A stretch of 5,028 nucleotides of DNA from assembly GCA_029013165.1 (NCBI GenBank), contig JAQXMV010000039.1, positions 1 through 5,028 on the forward strand. Direction: 5' to 3'. Below, in pieces: positions 1 to 2,793 of the stretch (positions within the stretch are counted from its first letter, which is position 1; the number at the start of each line of letters is the position of its first letter). Both the position numbers and the translations under genes were made by a program. This stretch comes from Oscillospiraceae bacterium. GTDB lineage: Bacteria; Bacillota; Clostridia; Oscillospirales; Acutalibacteraceae. The notes below the pieces were generated by a model. It was not told the DNA's origin. It saw only the letters and a list, made by a program, of their open reading frames with translations, and searched no databases.

Positions 1-67
1 CTCGGAATTTTTCTTTCCTCTCTTTTTTCGCCGCCCGTTCCTCCGGGCTGTCTTTGTACTTTGGCAT
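1..67 (-). CDS. Start of a leftward gene of unknown function (partial, runs off left edge)
   Basis: Only the first 22 codons are visible, beginning MPKYKDSPEERAAKKERK, with the rest beyond the left edge. The ATG (67-65) is preceded by GGAGG (79-75) at a 7-base spacing, so the start is well supported. The visible peptide is very rich in Lys, Arg and Glu, with no hydrophobic or signal segment. That suggests a cytoplasmic, possibly helical or nucleic-acid-contacting N-terminus, but this is only inference. It lies 47 bases beyond the stop of the LRR gene on the same strand, so it could be the next gene of the operon or have its own weak promoter (94-122). Its bases look richer in GC than the LRR gene, so it may lie outside the AT-rich cassette. 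I do not recognise the family. Confidence 0.7.
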   Translation of the reverse strand, partial: MPKYKDSPEERAAKKERKEKFR

Positions 68-93
68 ATTTTTTCCTCCAAAATGTTTTTTCT

Positions 94-122
94 ATTCTAC
101 ACCTTTTAGGAGGTTTACACAA
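94..122 (-). promoter_or_regulatory. Possible weak sigma-A promoter before the left-edge gene
   Basis: On the minus strand TTGTGT (122-117) and TAGAAT (99-94) are separated by 17 bases and precede the gene starting at 67. The -35 box is poor, and it overlaps the stop of the LRR gene. Read-through from the upstream operon is an equally good explanation. Confidence 0.25.
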
Positions 123-1056
123 AGTTTGAAAAAGACTCAAAAGCATAGCTTTTTATTTCTCCCATATCATAAGAGGGTGCCTCGTTAAAGATAACCTCTT
201 TGAGATTAGGGCAATTGCTAAATGCATTTATGCCAATTTTCCATGCGCCTTTATTAAACACAACGCTTTCCAAAGCTACACAACTTGAAAATGCAGCTTC
301 GCCTATCTGCATTAGACTGTTGTTGAAAACTATGCGCGTGATGTTTTTGTTTTTCTTGAATGCTCGCGGCGCGATTCTTCTAATTTTATCAGGAAATTCT
401 AACACTCCGCCATTTCCACGATATCCAATTATTTCAGAATCGTCAAACTCATGCAACAAAAAGTCACCCTTAATACGCAAATAGGAAATGTTTGGCTTAT
501 GGATCATAGATAATCCCCACCAATCTACACCCCAGTCTTTTGTTCTGCACTTGTTTGCTTGGTTGGTAAATTCAATAATAAAATTTGTTTTGGGATAATC
601 TCTAAATACATCATTTCCTACAAAAGAAACGGATGCTGGGATAGTTACAACATCAACAGAACTATCAGCAAATGCCCCTGTTCCTAAATATTTTAACTTG
701 CGAGGGAATTCAACGGTTTTTAAATATTTACACCCCGCGAAGGCGTTGTCAAATACGGACTCAACTGTTTGAGGGAAACAAAGTTTCTTTAAGTTCCAGC
801 ACCCTTTAAAGGCACCCCAACCAATACCCTTAATTTTATCATTCCAAACTATTTCGGTTAATTTCCAGCATCCCTCAAAAGCTCTATCTCCTATGTGTTT
901 TAAATTCTTACCAAGAACAAGCTTTTTAATTGTAAGATTTTGAAACGAACCGTCTCCTATTCCTACAACGTTGTCTGGAATAATTAGAACATCATCAAAC
1001 CCAGAGCAATCCCATAATATTTTATCTTCAACGTGATATGTAATTTTTGTCTCCAT
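115..1056 (-). CDS. BspA-like leucine-rich repeat (LRR_5 type) protein, no signal peptide
   Basis: The protein has 313 residues and carries the 22-24 residue repeats of the BspA / Treponema pallidum LRR type, with the pattern I-x-x-x-AF-x-x-C-x-x-L-x-x-V-x-F. Clear units include IGDRAFEGCWKLTEIV (55-70), IGWGAFKGCWNLKKLCF (78-94), VFDNAFAGCKYLKTVEF (101-117), IGEAAFSSCVALESVVF (251-267) and IGINAFSNCPNLKEVIF (274-290). Two blocks are visible, each opened by a cap-like segment (5-34 and 197-228) and separated by a tryptophan-containing linker (about 155-195). Such repeats form curved solenoids that bind other proteins. Most BspA proteins are surface proteins, but this one begins METKITYHVEDK with no signal peptide, membrane segment or anchor, so it is probably cytoplasmic. 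I chose the ATG at 1056 because GGAGG (1066-1062) lies 5 bases before it; an in-frame TTG at 1080 is less likely. It follows the small membrane protein gene on the same strand. Partner and function are unknown. Confidence 0.88.
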   Translation of the reverse strand: METKITYHVEDKILWDCSGFDDVLIIPDNVVGIGDGSFQNLTIKKLVLGKNLKHIGDRAFEGCWKLTEIVWNDKIKGIGWGAFKGCWNLKKLCFPQTVESVFDNAFAGCKYLKTVEFPRKLKYLGTGAFADSSVDVVTIPASVSFVGNDVFRDYPKTNFIIEFTNQANKCRTKDWGVDWWGLSMIHKPNISYLRIKGDFLLHEFDDSEIIGYRGNGGVLEFPDKIRRIAPRAFKKNKNITRIVFNNSLMQIGEAAFSSCVALESVVFNKGAWKIGINAFSNCPNLKEVIFNEAPSYDMGEIKSYAFESFSNFV

Positions 1057-1170
1057 ATATACCTCCATGTGCAGTTTCAATTTCGCTAGTAATTCTGCAG
1101 GCTCTTTTGTGTCAATGTCTAAATACCTTTCATATAGGGGCTTACAACATACTTTAATATTTCGACCATG
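1057..1170 (-). other. Open in-frame extension before the LRR gene, possible frameshifted remnant
   Basis: The LRR reading frame stays open for 38 codons upstream of the chosen ATG and reads like coding sequence: YLDIDTKEPAELLAKLK just before LHMEVYMETK. The only starts there are TTG (1080) and ATG (1068), both very near the accepted start. In the neighbouring frame an ATG at 1169 overlaps the end of the small membrane gene and gives MVEILKYVVSPYMKGI followed by TAG (1121-1119). One extra A in the AAA at about 1133-1131 would join the two frames as YMK-RYLDIDTKEPAELL. This fits a one-base deletion in a longer ancestral gene, but no ribosome binding site is seen before 1169, so it may be chance. 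Confidence 0.3.
1062..1066 (-). promoter_or_regulatory. Ribosome binding site that sets the LRR gene start
   Basis: GGAGG on the minus strand lies 5 bases before the ATG at 1056. It overlaps an in-frame upstream ATG (1068-1066), so the METK start is preferred over the start codons further upstream. Confidence 0.7.
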
Positions 1171-1285
1171 CTATAATTAGCAAGAGTATTCCTAATGGTG
1201 GGAAAAGTATTCCTAAGAAACACAATATTGTAGGAAACAGTCCCCAATCACCATCGTTTTTGTCAGGAAACATTCTTATTCGCAT
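1154..1285 (-). CDS. 43-residue small hydrophobic membrane protein
   Basis: The translation is a short polar N-terminus, MRIRMFPDKNDGDWG, followed by a hydrophobic stretch at residues 16-40 (LFPTILCFLGILFPP, then LGILLLIIAW) and a short SKY tail. The hydrophobic stretch has two prolines in the middle (29-30), so it is either one kinked membrane span or a short re-entrant hairpin. The ATG at 1285 is preceded by AAGGAG (1298-1293) at a 7-base spacing, and the stop is TAA at 1156-1154. It starts 17 bases after the stop of the 249-residue gene, so it is very likely co-translated with it. Its size, charge pattern and position are like small membrane toxins or membrane-anchor subunits, but I recognise no family and the function is unknown. 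The two LGIL motifs are encoded by an 11-base direct repeat. Confidence 0.75.
   Translation of the reverse strand: MRIRMFPDKNDGDWGLFPTILCFLGILFPPLGILLLIIAWSKY
1185..1216. repeat. Two copies of an 11-base direct repeat inside the small membrane gene
   Basis: AGTATTCCTAA occurs at 1185-1195 and 1206-1216, exactly 21 bases (7 codons) apart. On the minus strand both copies encode LGIL in the membrane segment, so the hydrophobic stretch may have grown by a small tandem duplication. Confidence 0.6.
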
Positions 1286-1302
1286 AATATCGCTCCTTAA
1301 AA

Positions 1303-2052
1303 TCAGTTTGAACCATAAAGTTTGAAAAAACCTAACGTGTGCGGAGGTGCGTAATACGCATCCCCATTTTCATCTCGAAACAAGTGATCCAAAACAAATT
1401 CTATTTCTTTTTCTGTATATAATGTGGATCCGCTCATAAATTCTAATTCTTTAAGCTCCGCGTGTCGAAGATTTTCTTTTGAAATTTTTTTGATGGCATA
1501 TGCGCCTATAAAACATCTATGCAATTGTGGAATAATCTTTAGACCTTCTGCCCAACTCATTCTTGCATCGGAATCCAAGTGCATCTCTATCAGTTGGGTT
1601 GTTCCGTCGGTAAATTCTAATAAAACCGTATTTTTATCCGTATCGTATTGCGTCTTTCTTTTGGGATAATATCGTGAAGGTTCCATAGGAGGATGAATAT
1701 CGGTTAAACTTTGCATAATATCAATATTAACAGACACGGATAGCATCAGTCTGCGAACGTGAGTGTGGAGAACGGTTTCCTCACAAACTTTCGTTTTTGT
1801 ATCTCTAAACCGCGAAGTTCTAAAAGTGAACTCTTGTCCTTTCAGCAAACAAGACAAAGCTGTTTCGTCCAATCTGTCATCGCGGCTCATTGCCAAAAAA
1901 CCTCTCCGATAAAGTGTCATAGTATGTGAATCGGTTCCTAAAAGTTCTATTTCACACCATACTTCCTCATTATCGTTACCAAAATGTTCCGAACGATAAA
2001 ATTCAATTCTCTTAATTTTGTTTTCGTCGAGTAGGGCAACAAGATCGTTCAT
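1303..2052 (-). CDS. Unrecognised 249-residue soluble protein, second gene of regulator operon
   Basis: I do not recognise this protein. It begins MNDLVALLDENKIKRIEFYR and ends FFKLYGSN. No signal peptide or membrane segment is visible, so it should be cytoplasmic. The first half alternates strand-like segments (IKRIEFYR 13-20, VWCEIELLG 31-39, TMTLYRRGFLAM 44-55) with a helix around 62-71. The second half has VLLEFTDGTTQLIEMHLD (143-160) and a charged helical region at 190-205 near the C-terminus. A basic, proline-containing linker (about 120-136) may separate two domains. No catalytic motif such as Walker A, HNH or a nuclease signature is seen. The ATG at 2052 follows AAGGAG (2064-2059) at 6 bases, and the gene starts 13 bases after the regulator's stop, so the two are translated from one message. 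That suggests it works with the regulator or is controlled by it, as a sensor, effector or antitoxin, but this is only inference. Confidence 0.85.
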   Translation of the reverse strand: MNDLVALLDENKIKRIEFYRSEHFGNDNEEVWCEIELLGTDSHTMTLYRRGFLAMSRDDRLDETALSCLLKGQEFTFRTSRFRDTKTKVCEETVLHTHVRRLMLSVSVNIDIMQSLTDIHPPMEPSRYYPKRKTQYDTDKNTVLLEFTDGTTQLIEMHLDSDARMSWAEGLKIIPQLHRCFIGAYAIKKISKENLRHAELKELEFMSGSTLYTEKEIEFVLDHLFRDENGDAYYAPPHTLGFFKLYGSN

Positions 2053-2065
2053 AGGTAACTCCTTC

Positions 2066-2410
2066 TTATTTATTGGAATACCTTCCGCTCAATACACCTT
2101 TAACGTTATTTGCGAGTGCTTCTTTTTCTTCAACGCACATCCCATTTGCTGCCACAATTGCACTTGTAACAAAATCAATTTCGCCCACCGTGAACAGCTT
2201 TCTGTCCATATAAAAGCCTTTTGTTGTTTTCGTAATAGGATATCCTAATTCTTTAAGGTCTTTTATATTCCGTCCAACAGTCTTTCGGTCACAAGGGTAT
2301 ACCTCGGAAATTGTTTTTGCGATTTCAGTTTGAGTTATAGGATGGTTGGCATCGGTTTCTGTTTCTAACAGCTTTAGCACCAATAAAATTAAGTGTTTTT
2401 TCTTTTCCAT
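2066..2410 (-). CDS. Winged-helix DNA-binding regulator, like a WYL regulator without its WYL domain
   Basis: This 114-residue protein has a helix-turn-helix at about residues 27-56: ITQTEIAKTI is the positioning helix and CDRKTVGRNIKDLKELG the recognition helix. A wing follows, YPITKTTKGFYMD (57-69). The layout matches the N-terminal domain of WYL-type (HTH_11/DeoR-like) regulators. The next segment, LFTVGEIDFVTSAIVAANG and EEKEALANNVKGVLS, resembles the hinge that normally leads into the ligand-binding WYL domain, but the protein ends at RYSNK. The WYL domain is therefore absent, and neither its motif nor a frameshifted copy is seen in the next gene. I chose the ATG at 2410, which has AGGAG (2422-2418) 7 bases before it; an in-frame TTG at 2452 has no such site. 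It leads a leftward operon with a promoter at 2496-2467 and may act on that promoter. It probably represses its own operon in response to an unknown signal. Confidence 0.85.
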   Translation of the reverse strand: MEKKKHLILLVLKLLETETDANHPITQTEIAKTISEVYPCDRKTVGRNIKDLKELGYPITKTTKGFYMDRKLFTVGEIDFVTSAIVAANGMCVEEKEALANNVKGVLSGRYSNK

Positions 2411-2417
2411 TGGGTTA

Positions 2418-2422
2418 CTCCT
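2418..2422 (-). promoter_or_regulatory. Ribosome binding site that sets the regulator start
   Basis: AGGAG on the minus strand, 7 bases before the ATG at 2410, supports the MEKKKH start. The longer reading from TTG at 2452 would add 14 residues with no ribosome binding site of its own. Confidence 0.75.
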
Positions 2423-2466
2423 ATATCCATTATAACATATTGACTGTACCAATTTTCGCCCTACCT

Positions 2467-2496
2467 ATTTTACATCACAATTGATAATATTGTCAA
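2467..2496 (-). promoter_or_regulatory. Sigma-A type promoter of the regulator operon
   Basis: On the minus strand a perfect TTGACA (2496-2491) and TAAAAT (2472-2467) are separated by 18 bases, placing the start near 2460, about 50 bases before the regulator ATG. This is the only good promoter seen upstream of the leftward genes and probably drives all of them. Confidence 0.7.
2481..2496. promoter_or_regulatory. Imperfect palindrome over the -35 box, candidate operator
   Basis: TTGATAATATTGTCAA pairs at 7 of 8 positions across its centre and covers the -35 box of the regulator promoter. A dimeric repressor bound here would block RNA polymerase, so it is a reasonable site for autoregulation by the adjacent winged-helix protein. 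AT-rich palindromes also arise by chance. Confidence 0.4.
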
Positions 2497-2607
2497 GTAC
2501 CTGAGTATTTTGAAACCATCTAGCTATTGATAATGAAAATTGAAACCCGTGCAAGACTTTGCAAAGCAATAGTCTTACCTTGTATCAATCTTGATGGGAT
2601 TAGGCAT
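2497..2607. other. AT-rich junction stretch with no recognised gene
   Basis: This is the middle of the 383-base gap between the two divergent genes. It holds a possible weak hairpin on the plus strand (AAGACT ... AGTCTT, with the palindrome CTTTGCAAAG inside), two copies of TTGAAACC at 2510-2517 and 2540-2547, and a second ATTGATAAT (2526-2534) echoing the one at 2480-2488. I see no credible coding sequence, no tRNA and no clear plus-strand promoter. It could be the 5' part of a small RNA ending at the terminator at 2608, or the worn junction of an insertion. Confidence 0.4.
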
Positions 2608-2646
2608 TGCCGATCGGCCGTTTTCATGGCCGGTCGGCATTTTTTT
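2608..2646 (+). terminator. Strong rho-independent terminator, rightward, with no gene before it
   Basis: TGCCGATCGGCC (2608-2619) pairs with GGCCGGTCGGCA (2628-2639) as a 12-base-pair stem with one G-U pair and an 8-base loop, followed by seven T residues (2640-2646). The polarity is rightward only, because the minus strand has A residues, not T, after the stem. No rightward gene lies to its left in the window. It may also shield the downstream promoter from stray transcription. Confidence 0.88.
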
Positions 2647-2687
2647 GCCCGGTCTGTGAATTATAGATAAAAAATCTGCGTAATTCA

Positions 2688-2716
2688 TTGACTGTTTTAA
2701 TGAAAAATACTATAAT
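2688..2716 (+). promoter_or_regulatory. Near-consensus sigma-A promoter of the ene-reductase gene
   Basis: TTGACT (2688-2693) and a perfect TATAAT (2711-2716) are separated by exactly 17 bases, giving a predicted start near 2723 and a 5' leader of about 70 bases. The leader contains a small hairpin, GGCTG/CAGCC (2753-2770), and a strong TAAGGAGG site (2779-2786) 7 bases before the ATG. A core this strong usually needs an operator to keep it off. Confidence 0.85.
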
Positions 2717-2723
2717 ATTTTTG

Positions 2724-2739
2724 TATGTATGGATACATA
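2724..2739. promoter_or_regulatory. Perfect 7+7 base inverted repeat at the transcription start, candidate operator
   Basis: TATGTAT (2724-2730), GG, then ATACATA (2733-2739) form a perfect 16-base palindrome at roughly +1 to +16 of the predicted transcript. This position and size are typical of TetR- or MarR-family operators that block transcription of catabolic enzymes until a substrate is present. No such regulator gene lies in the window. With a 2-base loop it would not fold well as RNA, which favours a protein-binding DNA site. Confidence 0.55.
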
Positions 2740-2793
2740 TCATTTAAGTGCAGGCTGTTCCCTTTCAGCCCAATACTTTAAGGAGGAAATCTG

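Larger units (their letters stand above)
121..1329. repeat. 13-base direct repeat near the 3' ends of two cassette genes
   Basis: AAAGTTTGAAAAA occurs at 121-133 and 1317-1329, in each case within the last 30 bases of a leftward gene (the LRR gene and the 249-residue gene) but in different reading frames. The entry spans both copies. It could be a trace of recombination or chance in AT-rich sequence. Confidence 0.3.

Noticed and set aside
200..484. A 94-codon plus-strand open frame
   Set aside because: It is antisense to clear LRR repeats and has no family resemblance.
1086..1115. TTGACA on the minus strand before the LRR gene as a separate promoter
   Set aside because: The -35 box is perfect but the best -10 at 16-18 bases matches only about half of the consensus (TACTAG), and the box lies in the possibly coding remnant.
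1424..1669. An 81-codon plus-strand open frame
   Set aside because: It is antisense to the 249-residue gene, which has a good ribosome binding site and operon spacing.
2018..2248. A 76-codon plus-strand open frame
   Set aside because: It spans the junction of two leftward genes antisense to both and has a Cys/Phe-rich random composition.
2429..2434. TATAAT on the minus strand just before the regulator
   Set aside because: The matching -35 position reads GAAAAT, and the start would fall within the ribosome binding site, so it is not a useful promoter.
2526..2548. ATTGAAAC-like ending, as seen in some CRISPR repeats
   Set aside because: There is a single copy with no regular repeat-spacer array, and the related TTGAAACC copy 30 bases away is too short to count as a repeat unit.
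2533..2670. A 45-residue plus-strand ORF (MKIETRARLCKAIV...) in the intergenic gap
   Set aside because: It reads straight through the terminator hairpin and has no ribosome binding site before its ATG.
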